This document shows, piece by piece, positions 11,664 through 22,406 of a stretch of DNA of 64,000 bases. Every line of letters begins with the position of its first letter. Position 1 is the stretch's first letter. Below the pieces are notes generated by a model. That model was not told the origin of the DNA, ran no database searches, and worked only from the letters and a program-made list of their open reading frames with translations. Position numbers and translations under genes: made by a program. Source of the stretch: Cognatundibacterium oligocarboniphilum (GTDB lineage: Bacteria; Pseudomonadota; Gammaproteobacteria; Burkholderiales; Burkholderiaceae_D); NCBI RefSeq assembly GCF_013377855.1, contig NZ_JABXYJ010000005.1:362073-426072 (forward strand), read 5' to 3'.

Positions 11664-11674
11664 GAAAGTCGCTG

Positions 11675-12490
11675 ATGTTAAAAACCCGTGTCATTACCGC
11701 ATTGGTACTGCTTGGCATCTTGTTTCCGGTATTGTATTCCGCCAACTATATTGCTTTCTCGTTTGTTGTTGTTTTGTTTTTTGGAGCAGCAATCTGGGAG
11801 TGTCAGCGTTTATTTAAAAAACCTGCGCCTGTTGTTATGTCGATGTTGTGGACTGGCTTCTTTGGTTTTTTATTATTTCATCTGGAAAGTTTTTCGACCC
11901 AGTTGCTATTTTCCCTATGTGTGGCATTTTGGGCGTTGCGTCTTACCCCGTTATTATTTAAGGGCTTGCCGGATTTTGGTTTTTCAAATGGCATATTGAG
12001 CACGCTGTATGCCATCAGCATATTCGGATGCTTCATCGCAATGGCTGTATTGTTCCGGATGTCTCCGTTGTATCTGCTGTCGGTGATGTGTATCGTCTGG
12101 ATTGCTGATATTGGCGCCTATTTTGCCGGTAAAGCTTTCGGGAAACGCAAATTGGCACCTTCTATTTCCCCCGGGAAATCCTGGGAGGGTGCAATTGGCG
12201 GCTGGTGTGCAGTTCTTGTCCTGTCTGCGATTTCGACACAAATTCCACAATTACAGGATACATTCGCCAGTCAGATATGGTTGCGCAAAGGCTGGATCAT
12301 ACTTGCAGTCGTGATGACTTTGCTGTGTGCCGCAAGTGTCATTGGTGACTTGTTTGAATCTCTTTTGAAGCGCCGGGTCGGAATGAAAGACAGTAGTCGG
12401 CTTTTGCCTGGTCACGGTGGGGTGTTGGACAGGATTGACGCTCTGATACCGGTATTGCCCCTCGCAGTATTGCTGGAAATGTGGTACTGA
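11675..12490 (+). CDS. cdsA: Phosphatidate cytidylyltransferase (CDP-diglyceride synthase)
   Basis: Makes CDP-diacylglycerol for phospholipid synthesis in the inner membrane. The 271-residue protein is almost entirely hydrophobic with about seven or eight membrane segments and ends with the family signature [18 protein letters not shown] plus [14 protein letters not shown]. The ribosome binding site (TTGAAAGTCGCTG) is weak. Followed by dxr after 16 bases. Confidence 0.95.
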   Translation: MLKTRVITALVLLGILFPVLYSANYIAFSFVVVLFFGAAIWECQRLFKKPAPVVMSMLWTGFFGFLLFHLESFSTQLLFSLCVAFWALRLTPLLFKGLPDFGFSNGILSTLYAISIFGCFIAMAVLFRMSPLYLLSVMCIVWIADIGAYFAGKAFGKRKLAPSISPGKSWEGAIGGWCAVLVLSAISTQIPQLQDTFASQIWLRKGWIILAVVMTLLCAASVIGDLFESLLKRRVGMKDSSRLLPGHGGVLDRIDALIPVLPLAVLLEMWY

Positions 12491-12506
12491 TCGTAAGAAT
12501 AATAAA

Positions 12507-13697
12507 ATGAGTAAAGAGATGATGCAGCGTGTTTGTATTTTAGGGTCGACCGGGTCGATCGGTGTTTCCACTCTGGATGTCATTGGCCAGCATCCGGATC
12601 GTTATCGCATTTATGCACTGACTGCGCATACGCAGGTGGAGAAGCTGGCGCAGCAATGCCGGTTGCATCGTCCTGAGGTGATTGTGGTGGGAACTGCTGA
12701 GGCGGCCGATGCGCTGCATAAACTGTTGGCTGGAACTGATGCTGGTCATGTACAGATTATGCATGGTTCCGATGCATTGTGTGAGGTGGCATCTGCATCA
12801 GGATGCGATACAGTCATGGCAGCGATTGTTGGTGCTGCAGGTTTGCCTGCATCTTTAGCGGCCGCCAGGGCAGGTAAAAAGGTTTTGCTAGCAAATAAAG
12901 AAGCACTCGTGATGTCAGGTGCGCTGTTCATGGATGCGATAAAAGCCAGCGGTGCTGTATTGTTGCCTATCGACAGCGAACATAATGCGATTTTTCAATG
13001 TCTCCCAGCGAATTACGATGGTCAAATGGCGCAGCGTGGGGTACGTAAAATTTTACTGACTGCATCCGGAGGTCCTTTCCTGAAACGGGATATTGCCAGT
13101 CTGGACAAGGTGACACCTGAAGAGGCAATCGCACATCCTAACTGGGTGATGGGTAAAAAAATATCGATTGACTCTGCCACGATGATGAACAAAGGTCTGG
13201 AAGTTATTGAGGCGTACTGGTTATTTTCTGCCCCGGCAGAATCGATTGAGGTAGTGATTCATCCGCAAAGCGTGATTCATTCTATGGTGTCTTATGCGGA
13301 TGGCTCGGTTCTGGCGCAACTGGGAAATCCGGACATGCGCACACCAATCGCTTATGGTCTGGCCTATCCTGAGCGGATTGATTCCGGCGTCAGTCCGCTT
13401 GACCTGATTAAAGTGGGGCGGCTGAATTTTGAGGCACCTGATTTTCAGCGTTTCCCGTGTTTGAGTCTTGCTTATCAGGCACTCGGGGCCGGTCGCTCTG
13501 CACCAACGATATTGAACGCAAGTAATGAAGTTGCTGTCCAAGCGTTTTTGGATGGGAAAATTGGTTTTCGTATGATTGATCAGATTATTGAGCGATGCCT
13601 GAATCAGATTGGAATCGATTCGGCACATGATCTCGAAAGTATTCTGGCTGCCGATGCCCGTACCCGACTTGTAGCCAGTGCACTCATCACATCATGA
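12507..13697 (+). CDS. dxr: 1-deoxy-D-xylulose 5-phosphate reductoisomerase
   Basis: Converts DXP to MEP in the non-mevalonate isoprenoid pathway. The 396-residue product shows the NADPH-binding [16 protein letters not shown], the catalytic and metal segment [21 protein letters not shown], and [20 protein letters not shown]. Its stop overlaps the rseP start (ATGA), so the two are translationally coupled. It remains beside cdsA although the neighbouring isoprenoid gene uppS is missing. Confidence 0.97.
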   Translation: MSKEMMQRVCILGSTGSIGVSTLDVIGQHPDRYRIYALTAHTQVEKLAQQCRLHRPEVIVVGTAEAADALHKLLAGTDAGHVQIMHGSDALCEVASASGCDTVMAAIVGAAGLPASLAAARAGKKVLLANKEALVMSGALFMDAIKASGAVLLPIDSEHNAIFQCLPANYDGQMAQRGVRKILLTASGGPFLKRDIASLDKVTPEEAIAHPNWVMGKKISIDSATMMNKGLEVIEAYWLFSAPAESIEVVIHPQSVIHSMVSYADGSVLAQLGNPDMRTPIAYGLAYPERIDSGVSPLDLIKVGRLNFEAPDFQRFPCLSLAYQALGAGRSAPTILNASNEVAVQAFLDGKIGFRMIDQIIERCLNQIGIDSAHDLESILAADARTRLVASALITS

Positions 13698-15064
13698 CAC
13701 TGATACGGACTATCGTTGCCTTCCTGGTGGCAATCGGCACCCTGGTCACCATTCATGAGCTTGGTCATTACCTGGCAGCTCGATTATGCGGTGTCAAAGT
13801 ATTGCGGTTTTCCGTCGGAATAGGAAGAATTATTTATTCGAGAAAGCTGGGTAAAGATCAGACCGAATGGGCGATTTCTATGCTCCCTCTCGGCGGCTAT
13901 GTAAAAATGCTGGATGTCCGGGAGCAAGGTGATATGCCGATTGCTCCCGACGAGATGGCGCGGGAATTTTGTAGTCAATCTGTATGGAGACGCATCATCA
14001 TCGTGGCTGCCGGTCCGGTCGCCAATTTTCTGCTGGCAATTTTTCTCTATACGATTTTATTCGTACATGGCGTTCCTGAACCTGTTGCCAAAATACGTGT
14101 CCCATCTGTCGATTCGGTTGCCTATCATGCAGGTTTGCGGCAGGGTGATCTGATTCAGCGTATTAATGGACGGTCTGTGCGCAGCTGGAATGATGTTCAC
14201 TGGATTCTGATGCAACGCGGGCTCGAAAAAAAGGATGCTGAAATTGCGGTCAGCCGACAGGCCGTCGATGATAATCACAGTATTTCTGCTGAACGAATAG
14301 TCACTCTGCCACTTAATCATCTGAGTAATCATGATCTGGAAGGTGATTTTCTGAACCAGTTAGGTTTTTCCGTTCAGCGGCCACCGGCGGTATTGGGACA
14401 GATCCTGCCTGATGGTCCGGCACAGGCGGCCGGTCTGAAGCAGGGGGACGTCATATCGCAGATCAATAATCGCCCGGTGCTTGATGGTCTCGCTTTGACG
14501 GAAGTAATCAATGCCTCGGCCGGGATAAAATTAAAATTGCATGTATTGCGGCAGGCTCAGGAGTTGGATATTGAGGCGACTCCGGTTGCCGATACGGTAA
14601 ATGGTAAAGCAATCGGGCGTCTGAAAGTGCAGCTTACGCTGACGCCAGAAATGCTGACCGTGCGCAGTACGTTGGGTGAAGCTATTGCTCAAAGTGCGCA
14701 AAAGACGTTTGATGCCAGCATTTTGAGCTTCAAAATGCTGGGAAAAATGGTGGCTGGCGAGGCGTCCTTAAAAAATATCACAGGGCCCCTGACCATTGCA
14801 GACTATGCCGGTCAGACATCTCGCTCAGGGTTGATCAGTTTTCTCAGTTTTCTGGCATTGATCAGTATCAGTCTGGGTGTCATGAATTTGCTCCCCGTTC
14901 CGGTGTTAGATGGCGGCCATTTGTTGTATTATTCGCTGGAAGTTTTGACTGGCAAACCAGTATCTGAACGTTTTAATGCAATGGCGCAACGGGCAGGTGT
15001 TGCGTTATTAATGGCGATCATGGCTATCGCTTTTTTTAATGACATCGCAAGACTGATGTCATAA
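13694..15064 (+). CDS. rseP: Site-2 (RIP) zinc metalloprotease RseP
   Basis: Intramembrane protease that cleaves anti-sigma factors and signal-peptide remnants in the inner membrane. The 456-residue protein has HELGH at residues 21-25 in the first membrane helix, tandem PDZ domains (about residues 115-310; [10 protein letters not shown] and [10 protein letters not shown]), and the second metal motif [14 protein letters not shown] near the C-terminus. Sits immediately before bamA, as usual. Confidence 0.97.
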   Translation: MTLIRTIVAFLVAIGTLVTIHELGHYLAARLCGVKVLRFSVGIGRIIYSRKLGKDQTEWAISMLPLGGYVKMLDVREQGDMPIAPDEMAREFCSQSVWRRIIIVAAGPVANFLLAIFLYTILFVHGVPEPVAKIRVPSVDSVAYHAGLRQGDLIQRINGRSVRSWNDVHWILMQRGLEKKDAEIAVSRQAVDDNHSISAERIVTLPLNHLSNHDLEGDFLNQLGFSVQRPPAVLGQILPDGPAQAAGLKQGDVISQINNRPVLDGLALTEVINASAGIKLKLHVLRQAQELDIEATPVADTVNGKAIGRLKVQLTLTPEMLTVRSTLGEAIAQSAQKTFDASILSFKMLGKMVAGEASLKNITGPLTIADYAGQTSRSGLISFLSFLALISISLGVMNLLPVPVLDGGHLLYYSLEVLTGKPVSERFNAMAQRAGVALLMAIMAIAFFNDIARLMS

Positions 15065-15133
15065 TAGCCGGTTTAATGATAAAGACGCATTTCAGATAGC
15101 ATAATTGAGAGTATTGAGAGAACTGTACACCCA

Positions 15134-17485
15134 ATGAAATTACATATTGAGCGATCCACTTTGCCAAATTTTCCCCTTCGTTCCATCGCATTGGCTGCAT
15201 TCGCAGTCTGCTCGGGCAGTGCCTTTGCCATTCAGCCATTTACAGTCAAGGATATTCGTGTCGAAGGTTTGCAAAGGACGGAAGCCGGCACTGTATTCAG
15301 CTATCTGCCCGTGAAAGTGGGTGAGGTTTTTGATGACGCAAAAAGTACGGCGGCCATCAAGTCCTTGTACGCAACAGGTTTTTTCAAGGATATCCAAATT
15401 GAAGAGCAGAACGGAGTTCTGGTTGTATTACTGGATGAGCGCCCAACGATTGCAGGTGTTGAATTCACCGGTACTAAAGAATTCGAAAAAGACGCGTTGG
15501 TTAAGGCTCTGAAAGATATTGGTATCGGTGAATCCAGAATTTTCGATAAGGCGACTGTTGACCGCGCTGAGCAGGAGCTGAAGCGGCAGTACCTGTCAAA
15601 AGGTTTGTACGGGATGCAGATCACCACAACAATCACGCCGATTGAACGTAATCGCGTTAAAGTGACTTTTGCGGTGAACGAGGGCGAGATTGCCCGTATT
15701 GCACAGATTAATATTATCGGCAACAAGGCTTTTTCAGATAGCGAGCTGCGTGACCTGATGGCATTGAATACGCCAACCTGGTTTTCCTGGTACACCAAAG
15801 CTGACCAATATTCCAAGCAAAAATTATCCGGCGATATTGAAACGCTACGTTCGTTTTATCAGAATCGTGGTTATCTGGAAATGCAGATTCTGTCTACCCA
15901 GATCTCGATCACTCCGGATAAAAAAGATATATACATCACCATTAATCTGACCGAGGGTGATAAATACACGATTTCCGACATCAAGCTTGAGGGCGACATG
16001 TATGGGCGTGAAGATGAGTTGAAATCGTTAATGTTGTTAAAGAAGGGGGATATTTACAACGCTGCCCGGCTGACCGAGAGCACTAAACGAATTTCTGAAC
16101 GCATGGGGAATTTTGGTTATGCCTTTGCGAATGTGAATGCTAATCCGATTCTGGATAAAGAAAAGAAAGAAGTGGCGTTTACCGTTTTCGTTGATGGTGG
16201 AAAACGGGTTTATGTCCGGCGCATCAATCTGGCCGGTAATACCCGTACGCGGGATGAAGTGATCCGCCGGGAATTCCGTCAGTTTGAGAGCTCTTGGTAT
16301 GATGGTGAGAAAATCAAGGCGTCCAGAGACCGTGTGGAACGCCTTGGTTATTTTGGTGATGTAAAACTTGAGACGCCGGAAGTGGCTACCAGTACGGATC
16401 AGGTGGACGTGAATTTGTCGGTCACAGAAAAACCGACTGGCAATCTGACTTTTGGTGCGGGCTACTCCAGTGCGGAACGGTTGACGCTGACAGGTGCCAT
16501 TCAGCAGGCTAATGCTTTTGGCAGCGGCGATACCATTGGTCTTGAAATCAATACCAGCCGTCAGTACCGCACGGTTGCTTTGGCGCATACTGACCCTTAT
16601 TTTACGGATGACGGCATTAGTCGTAGCGTAGAGGCTTATCTGAGAACGACACGTCCGATTATTGGCAGTATCGGTGATTACCGCGTACAGACGACCGGCG
16701 CTAACCTGCGTTTCGGCGTCCCATTCTCAGAGGTGGATACCGTATTCTTTGGACAGGGTTTTGAGCGGACAAAAGTAGAAACCTATATTACAGGTAGTCC
16801 GCAGGCTTATTTGCGCTATGTTGCTGCCTATGGTAATGGGGTAAAAGATCCTACTGACCCTTACTATGGCGTGGGAACAGCGACAACGAATTCGTTCCCG
16901 ATGACGGTTGCTTGGCAGCGCGATAGCCGAGACAGTGTTCTGACGCCGACGATCGGTCGTTATCAGCGCGCCAATCTGGAATTGGCGGCGATTGGTAATT
17001 TCAAATACTACCGCGCTATTTACAATGCTCAGTATTTCAAGCCTATTTATCGTTCGGTCACATTGGCTTTAAACGGTGAATTTGATTATGGTCATGGAAT
17101 TGGTAGTAAGCCATACCCGATTTTCAAGAACTTCTATGCTGGTGGTATCGGCTCCGTGCGTGGCTATGAGCCTTCATCGCTGGGTACAAAAGACCCTTAT
17201 GGCAATGCGACCGGTGGTGCCAGCCGGGTTCTGGGTAATGTAGAATTACAGATTCCTTTCCCTGGCGCAGATAAATCTTTGCGTTGGTTCACTTTCCTGG
17301 ATGGTGGTCAGGTGTTTGATGAAGGACAGAAAATGCGTTGGAGCGACCTGCGTTTTGGCGCCGGTATCGGTATCAGCTGGATATCTCCTGTAGGGCCGCT
17401 GAAGCTCAGTTTTGGTCGTGCGCTGAACGCAAAACCGGATGATAAGAAGCAAGCCTTCCAGTTCCAGATGGGTACAGGTTTTTAA
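15134..17485 (+). CDS. bamA: Outer membrane protein assembly factor BamA
   Basis: Core of the machine that inserts beta-barrel proteins into the outer membrane. The 783-residue precursor has a signal peptide ending SGSAFA, five POTRA repeats (first one FTVKDIRVEGLQRTEAGTV) to about residue 420, then the 16-strand barrel with VRGYEPSSLG on loop 6 and the terminal phenylalanine typical of outer-membrane barrels. Followed by the chaperone gene ompH. Confidence 0.97.
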   Translation: MKLHIERSTLPNFPLRSIALAAFAVCSGSAFAIQPFTVKDIRVEGLQRTEAGTVFSYLPVKVGEVFDDAKSTAAIKSLYATGFFKDIQIEEQNGVLVVLLDERPTIAGVEFTGTKEFEKDALVKALKDIGIGESRIFDKATVDRAEQELKRQYLSKGLYGMQITTTITPIERNRVKVTFAVNEGEIARIAQINIIGNKAFSDSELRDLMALNTPTWFSWYTKADQYSKQKLSGDIETLRSFYQNRGYLEMQILSTQISITPDKKDIYITINLTEGDKYTISDIKLEGDMYGREDELKSLMLLKKGDIYNAARLTESTKRISERMGNFGYAFANVNANPILDKEKKEVAFTVFVDGGKRVYVRRINLAGNTRTRDEVIRREFRQFESSWYDGEKIKASRDRVERLGYFGDVKLETPEVATSTDQVDVNLSVTEKPTGNLTFGAGYSSAERLTLTGAIQQANAFGSGDTIGLEINTSRQYRTVALAHTDPYFTDDGISRSVEAYLRTTRPIIGSIGDYRVQTTGANLRFGVPFSEVDTVFFGQGFERTKVETYITGSPQAYLRYVAAYGNGVKDPTDPYYGVGTATTNSFPMTVAWQRDSRDSVLTPTIGRYQRANLELAAIGNFKYYRAIYNAQYFKPIYRSVTLALNGEFDYGHGIGSKPYPIFKNFYAGGIGSVRGYEPSSLGTKDPYGNATGGASRVLGNVELQIPFPGADKSLRWFTFLDGGQVFDEGQKMRWSDLRFGAGIGISWISPVGPLKLSFGRALNAKPDDKKQAFQFQMGTGF

Positions 17486-17517
17486 TTAGTTTTGCCATAG
17501 AGGTTACGGAGATTATT

Positions 17518-18036
17518 TTGAGTCAGCATATTACCCCGTCCAAATTGTTGCAGCGTCTGGTGATTTGTGCGGCCTGCTTTGTGGGTTTATCTCAGGCGCA
17601 AGCACAGGATTCGAGAATCGCGATTTTTGATTCTCAGCGTGTTATCCGCGAATCTGCCCCGGCAAAAGCCGCAGAGGCAAAGATTGAACAGGAATTTTCC
17701 AAGCGTGGTAAAGAGTTGCAGGATCTTGCAACCCGGATCAAAGCGATGGCCGAAAAACTGGACAAAGATTCTCCTGTTCTGTCTGAGTCGGAAAGAATCA
17801 AGCGACAGCGTGAGCTGGCTGATCTGGATCAGGACTTCAAACGCAAACAGCGGATTTTTAATGAAGATCTGAATCAGCGGAAAAATGAAGAAATCGCTGC
17901 ACTGGTCGATAGAGCATATAAAGTTGTGAAGCAAATTGCAGAAACAGAAAAATACGACATTGTTTTGCAGGATGCTGTTTATTTTAATCCTCGCGTTGAT
18001 ATTACCGACAAGGTTCTTAAAGCACTCGCCAAATAA
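17518..18036 (+). CDS. skp: Periplasmic chaperone Skp/OmpH, TTG start
   Basis: Binds unfolded outer-membrane proteins in the periplasm and delivers them to BamA. The 172-residue precursor has a signal peptide cleaved near SQAQAQD, the motif IAIFDSQRVIRES, and a long charged coiled coil. The start is TTG at 17518, with ACGGAGATTAT upstream; no ATG exists before the mature part, so the rare start codon is required. Lies 32 bases after bamA and 3 bases before lpxD. Confidence 0.93.
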   Translation: MSQHITPSKLLQRLVICAACFVGLSQAQAQDSRIAIFDSQRVIRESAPAKAAEAKIEQEFSKRGKELQDLATRIKAMAEKLDKDSPVLSESERIKRQRELADLDQDFKRKQRIFNEDLNQRKNEEIAALVDRAYKVVKQIAETEKYDIVLQDAVYFNPRVDITDKVLKALAK

Positions 18037-18039
18037 GCC

Positions 18040-19101
18040 ATGACCACGACAAGCACTCGGCTGGGAGAATTGGTCGATCGCTTCGGTGGTCAATTAATTG
18101 GTTCACCAGACCTGACAGTAACCGGTATTGCTCCTTTGAGTGATGCCGGCCAATCTCATATAACCTTCCTTTCAAATTCAAAACTCCGTCAGCAGGCAGC
18201 GTCAACCCATGCCGCTGCGTTGATACTCACGGAGACAGATCACGCGCAGATATCATCCCAGTATCCTGGGGCATGTATTCTGACCTCAAATCCTTACGTT
18301 TATTTTGCCCGTTCCGCCCAATACTTTGCATCTCTGGCTGCAATTGTTCCTGTTCCAGGCATTCACCCGGACGCCTGGGTGAGTCCGCACGCAGTAATTG
18401 CACCTGATGCGAGCATTGGCCCTCACGTCAGCATTGAGGCAGAGGCGGTGATTGAAGGCAATGTGGTGATTCATGCGGGCACGTCTGTTGGCCGTGGTGT
18501 CCGCATCGGGAGCGGAACGATCATTCATGCCAATGCGAGTATTTACGACTATTGCGAGCTTGGTCAACGTTGCATTATTCATTCCGGTGCAGTGATCGGT
18601 GCTGATGGCTTTGGTTTTGCTAATGAACGCGGTTCCTGGATCAAGATCCCGCAAACTGGGCGTGTCATGATTGGTGATGACGTTGAGGTTGGCGCCAACA
18701 CCAGCATTGACCGTGGTGCCCTCGCAGATACGATTATTGAAAATGGCGTCAAACTTGATAACCAGATTCAGATAGGCCATAACTGCCATATTGGCGAGCA
18801 TACTGCAATGGCTGGCTGTGTTGGTGTTGCCGGTAGCGCAAAAATTGGCAAACACTGTACGTTTGGGGGCGCAGCAATGGTTCTGGGGCATCTGACTATC
18901 GTTGATCATGTTCACATTTCTTCTGGCAGCATGGTCTCGAGATCCATTCTCGAGCCTGGGCAATATACGGGTTTTTATCCTCTGGCAAAAAATGCGGATT
19001 GGGAAAAAACTGCTGCTATCGTTCGTAATTTATCCGGTATGCGCGAAAAAATTCGCCAACTGGAAAAGACAATCAAAACATTGACTGAAAAGACATCATG
19101 A
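18040..19101 (+). CDS. lpxD: UDP-3-O-acylglucosamine N-acyltransferase
   Basis: Third step of lipid A synthesis: adds the second acyl chain. The 353-residue protein has an N-terminal uridine-binding domain and a left-handed beta-helix of hexapeptide repeats ([17 protein letters not shown] onward). [12 protein letters not shown] and the conserved catalytic-region histidine in QIGHNCHIG are present. Ends with a short charged helix and overlaps fabZ by 4 bases (ATGA). Confidence 0.97.
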   Translation: MTTTSTRLGELVDRFGGQLIGSPDLTVTGIAPLSDAGQSHITFLSNSKLRQQAASTHAAALILTETDHAQISSQYPGACILTSNPYVYFARSAQYFASLAAIVPVPGIHPDAWVSPHAVIAPDASIGPHVSIEAEAVIEGNVVIHAGTSVGRGVRIGSGTIIHANASIYDYCELGQRCIIHSGAVIGADGFGFANERGSWIKIPQTGRVMIGDDVEVGANTSIDRGALADTIIENGVKLDNQIQIGHNCHIGEHTAMAGCVGVAGSAKIGKHCTFGGAAMVLGHLTIVDHVHISSGSMVSRSILEPGQYTGFYPLAKNADWEKTAAIVRNLSGMREKIRQLEKTIKTLTEKTS

Positions 19102-19559
19102 ATACACTTTGCATTAACGAAATTAAAGAATATTTGCCACATCGTTATCCGATGCTGTTGGTAGACCGGGTATTGAACTGGGAAAGTGGAAAAACCATCA
19201 CTGCAATCAAAAATGTAACGGCGAATGAAGAGTTCTTTAATGGGCATTTTCCCAATAAACCCGTAATGCCGGGCGTATTAATGATCGAGGCATTGGCGCA
19301 GACAGCCGCTATTCTGTCTTTCCTGACTATGGGACAAAAACCGGACGACAAAACGATCGTTTATTTCCTTGGAATTGACGGTGCGCGATTTAAACGACCG
19401 GTTGAACCCGGCGATCAGTTGAAAATGGAAGTTGAAATTCTGAAGGTGGCCCGTGGCATCTGGAAATATAAAGCAAAAGGTACGGTGGATGGACAGCTTG
19501 CCCTCGAAGGCGAGTTGATGTGCACCATGCGCACAACAGACGATGCCGCGGAGAAATAA
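19098..19559 (+). CDS. fabZ: (3R)-hydroxyacyl-ACP dehydratase
   Basis: Dehydrates hydroxyacyl-ACP in fatty acid elongation and competes with LpxA for substrate. The 153-residue hot-dog protein has [14 protein letters not shown] and [20 protein letters not shown] with the catalytic histidine and glutamate. Overlaps lpxD at its start and lpxA by a single base at its stop, so the three are coupled. Confidence 0.97.
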   Translation: MNTLCINEIKEYLPHRYPMLLVDRVLNWESGKTITAIKNVTANEEFFNGHFPNKPVMPGVLMIEALAQTAAILSFLTMGQKPDDKTIVYFLGIDGARFKRPVEPGDQLKMEVEILKVARGIWKYKAKGTVDGQLALEGELMCTMRTTDDAAEK

Positions 19560-20347
19560 TGCCAATTCATTCAACAGCGTTGGTTGATCCCCAGGCTCAG
19601 CTGGACAGCTCCGTTGAGGTTGGACCTTATGCCATTATCGGTCCGCATGTACGCATTGCGGCTGGGACAAAGATTGGTTCACATGTCGTCATTGATGGGC
19701 ATACGACGATTGGGCGGGATAATCACTTTCATCCTTTTTCTTCGATAGGCGGCCCCCCCCAGGATAAAAAATATGGCGGTGAAATCACTTATCTTGAAAT
19801 CGGTGACCGGAATTTAATTCGTGAATTCTGTACGTTTAACTGCGGTACCACTCAGGACAAAGGTATCACCAAAATCGGAAACGATAACTGGTTCCTGGCT
19901 TATGTGCATATTGCCCATGATTGCACAGTCGGTAACCACACGATCTTCTCCAATAATGCGGCACTGGCAGGGCATGTTCAGATTGGTGACTGGGTGATCA
20001 TGAGCGGATTTTCTGCTGTCCATCAATTCTGCAAGATCGGAGCCCATGCGTTTGTCGGGATGAATACCAGCCTGACGCAGGATGTGCCGCCTTTTGTCCT
20101 GTTGTCGGGAAATCCGGCGCAGGCGCATGGCGTGAATCTGGAAGGTCTGAAACGCAGAGGTTTTGACCGTGCCCAGCTGAATGCAATTCGTCATGCTTAC
20201 AAGCTGACCTATAAATCAGGACTGACGCTGGAAGAAGCCAAAGTCGCGTTGCACAGCTATGAAGAAACGCTGGATCCGGCAGCCGCATCTCAGGTCTCGT
20301 TGATGCGTGAATTCCTGAACGAATCAACACGCGGCATTGTTCGTTAA
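19559..20347 (+). CDS. lpxA: UDP-N-acetylglucosamine acyltransferase
   Basis: First step of lipid A synthesis. From the ATG overlapping the fabZ stop the product is 262 residues, exactly the E. coli length. A left-handed beta-helix (AQLDSSVEVGPYAIIGPHV onward) is followed by a helical C-terminus, and the catalytic-region histidines in VHIAHDCTVG are present. Earlier in-frame starts lie inside fabZ and are not supported. Confidence 0.97.
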   Translation: MPIHSTALVDPQAQLDSSVEVGPYAIIGPHVRIAAGTKIGSHVVIDGHTTIGRDNHFHPFSSIGGPPQDKKYGGEITYLEIGDRNLIREFCTFNCGTTQDKGITKIGNDNWFLAYVHIAHDCTVGNHTIFSNNAALAGHVQIGDWVIMSGFSAVHQFCKIGAHAFVGMNTSLTQDVPPFVLLSGNPAQAHGVNLEGLKRRGFDRAQLNAIRHAYKLTYKSGLTLEEAKVALHSYEETLDPAAASQVSLMREFLNESTRGIVR

Positions 20348-20372
20348 TTATCTGACGGCAGCCAGTCATCAC

Positions 20373-21530
20373 ATGTCCCTTACAGAGAAACCAGTCATTG
20401 CGATGGTCGCCGGCGAAACATCCGGTGATATGCTGGCAGCCCGGATGCTATCCGGGCTGCGTCCGCGTATACCTGATGCGCGCATACACGGCATTGGCGG
20501 GCCGCGCATGGCCGAGCACAGTTTTATTAATGACTGGCCAATGGAAAAACTGTCTGTCCGGGGATTATTTGAAGTGCTTCGTCACTATCGGGAAATCAGC
20601 GGTATACGCAGGCAGCTGCGTGAGCAGCTTTTCAATGAGAAACCCGATGTATTTATCGGTGTCGATGCGCCGGATTTTAATCTTGATCTGGAAATTGATT
20701 TGCGTCAGGCTGGTATTCCTACCATGCATTATATTAGCCCGTCTATCTGGGCCTGGCGTGGCGGGCGAATTAAAAAGATCGCCAGAGCAGTATCGCACAT
20801 GCTGGTTGTTTTCCCATTTGAAGAACAAATTTACCGAAATGCAGGTATTCCCGTCACTTATGTCGGCCATCCGCTCGCTCAGGTGATTCCTCTGGAAATA
20901 GATACGGCTGCAGCACGTGAGGAGCTTGGCCTGGATCCACGGTTCAAAGTGGTGACGATACTTCCGGGTAGCCGGATGTCGGAGATTAAATACAATACGG
21001 AAGCTTTTATCCGTACAGCAAAAATCCTCACAGATCGTGAACCCAACTTACAGATCGTTGTACCGATGGCTGGCAATGCGCAGCGCAGCTATTACATTCA
21101 GCTAGTAGTGGCAGCGAAACTGGAAGGTGTTCCGGTACTGTTGATTGATGGTCGCTCTCATACGGCGATTGCCGCAGCAGATACAGTGTTGGTGGCTTCT
21201 GGTACGGCATCTCTGGAAGTGGCTTTATTTAAAAAGCCAATGGTCATTGCGTATAAGATGATGGAAGCATCATGGCAGATTCTCAAGCATATGGGATATC
21301 AGCCATGGGTCGGGCTGCCAAATATTCTGGAAGGTGAATTTGTTGTTCCTGAATTTTTACAGTCAGCCGCCACGCCGGAAGCGATGGCAGAGGCAATCTG
21401 GACGCAGTTAAATGATGATGTCTTGCAAAATAATCTGAAGGACAGATTTACAGCTATGCACCATACTTTGCTGAGAGATACTGCCGGCATTTCTGCGCAA
21501 GCTGTGCTGGACGTCATCGGTCAACGTTGA
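20373..21530 (+). CDS. lpxB: Lipid-A-disaccharide synthase
   Basis: Glycosyltransferase (GT19) joining lipid X and UDP-diacylglucosamine. The 385-residue product starts SLTEKPVIAMVAGETSGDML; VDAPDFN, YYISPSIWAW-type sequence (HYISPSIWAWR) and LLPGSR-type ILPGSRMSEI are present. The start at 20373 follows the lpxA stop by 25 bases; the upstream in-frame ATG would overlap lpxA. In many relatives rnhB follows; here tatD does. Confidence 0.95.
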   Translation: MSLTEKPVIAMVAGETSGDMLAARMLSGLRPRIPDARIHGIGGPRMAEHSFINDWPMEKLSVRGLFEVLRHYREISGIRRQLREQLFNEKPDVFIGVDAPDFNLDLEIDLRQAGIPTMHYISPSIWAWRGGRIKKIARAVSHMLVVFPFEEQIYRNAGIPVTYVGHPLAQVIPLEIDTAAAREELGLDPRFKVVTILPGSRMSEIKYNTEAFIRTAKILTDREPNLQIVVPMAGNAQRSYYIQLVVAAKLEGVPVLLIDGRSHTAIAAADTVLVASGTASLEVALFKKPMVIAYKMMEASWQILKHMGYQPWVGLPNILEGEFVVPEFLQSAATPEAMAEAIWTQLNDDVLQNNLKDRFTAMHHTLLRDTAGISAQAVLDVIGQR

Positions 21531-21617
21531 TCGTCATCTCTCCGGACTTTTGTCCGTCAACTCATCGTCGGTCAGAACACGCACATCCGAATTTTTGAAC
21601 ACACTGAATGACCCGTT

Positions 21618-22406
21618 ATGTACGTTGATTCTCATTGCCACATTAATTTCCCTGAGCTTGCCATCCGTATGCCGGAAATTTTGCAGAAAATGCAGGATAA
21701 TGGTGTCAGTCATGCTTTGTGTGTATCGGTTGATTTGCCCGATTTTCCACAAGTACTTGAACTGGCAGAGCGCTATCCTCACATCTATGCTTCCGTCGGC
21801 GTACATCCTGATTATGAAGATACGCCTGAACCGACTGCGGAGCAGCTTGTCGAATTGGCCCGGCATCCTAAAATCATCGCAATCGGAGAAACCGGCCTGG
21901 ATTATTTTCGCCTGAAGGGTGATCTGGAGTGGCAGCGGGCACGTTTTCGTCAGCATATCCGTGCTTCCCGCTTGAGTCGGAAACCACTGATCATCCATAC
22001 CCGTTCTGCTGCAGAAGATACGATCCGCATCATGCAGGAAGAGGGAGCGGGAACGGATCATGGTGGTGTGGCAGGTGTCATGCATTGTTTCACAGAGTCT
22101 CTGGAGGTTGCGCTTGCCGCAGTGGAGATGGGGTTTTACATTTCTTTTTCCGGCATACTGACTTTTAAGAGTGCGAAAGATTTACAGGCAGTGGCTAAAG
22201 CTTTGCCTTTGAACAGAATCCTGATTGAAACTGATTCGCCTTACCTGGCACCTGCACCGCATCGCGGGAAAATGAATGAACCCGGGTTTGTGCGTCATGT
22301 CGGTGAATTTCTCGCTGATCTTAAAGGTATTCCGGCGCATCAGGTGCAAACCGTGACAACGCAGAATTTTTTTGATTTGTTTCAATTCGCTCAACGAGGA
22401 TTGTGA
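21618..22406 (+). CDS. tatD: TatD-family metal-dependent hydrolase/DNase
   Basis: Metal-dependent nuclease of the amidohydrolase fold. The 262-residue product has the N-terminal DSHCHIN metal motif, IGETGLDY, KPLIIHTRSA, MHCFTES, and ILIETDSPYLAP. Starts 87 bases after lpxB and overlaps the ankyrin gene by 4 bases. In Burkholderiales this pair commonly follows holB and pilZ rather than lpxB. Confidence 0.92.
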   Translation: MYVDSHCHINFPELAIRMPEILQKMQDNGVSHALCVSVDLPDFPQVLELAERYPHIYASVGVHPDYEDTPEPTAEQLVELARHPKIIAIGETGLDYFRLKGDLEWQRARFRQHIRASRLSRKPLIIHTRSAAEDTIRIMQEEGAGTDHGGVAGVMHCFTESLEVALAAVEMGFYISFSGILTFKSAKDLQAVAKALPLNRILIETDSPYLAPAPHRGKMNEPGFVRHVGEFLADLKGIPAHQVQTVTTQNFFDLFQFAQRGL

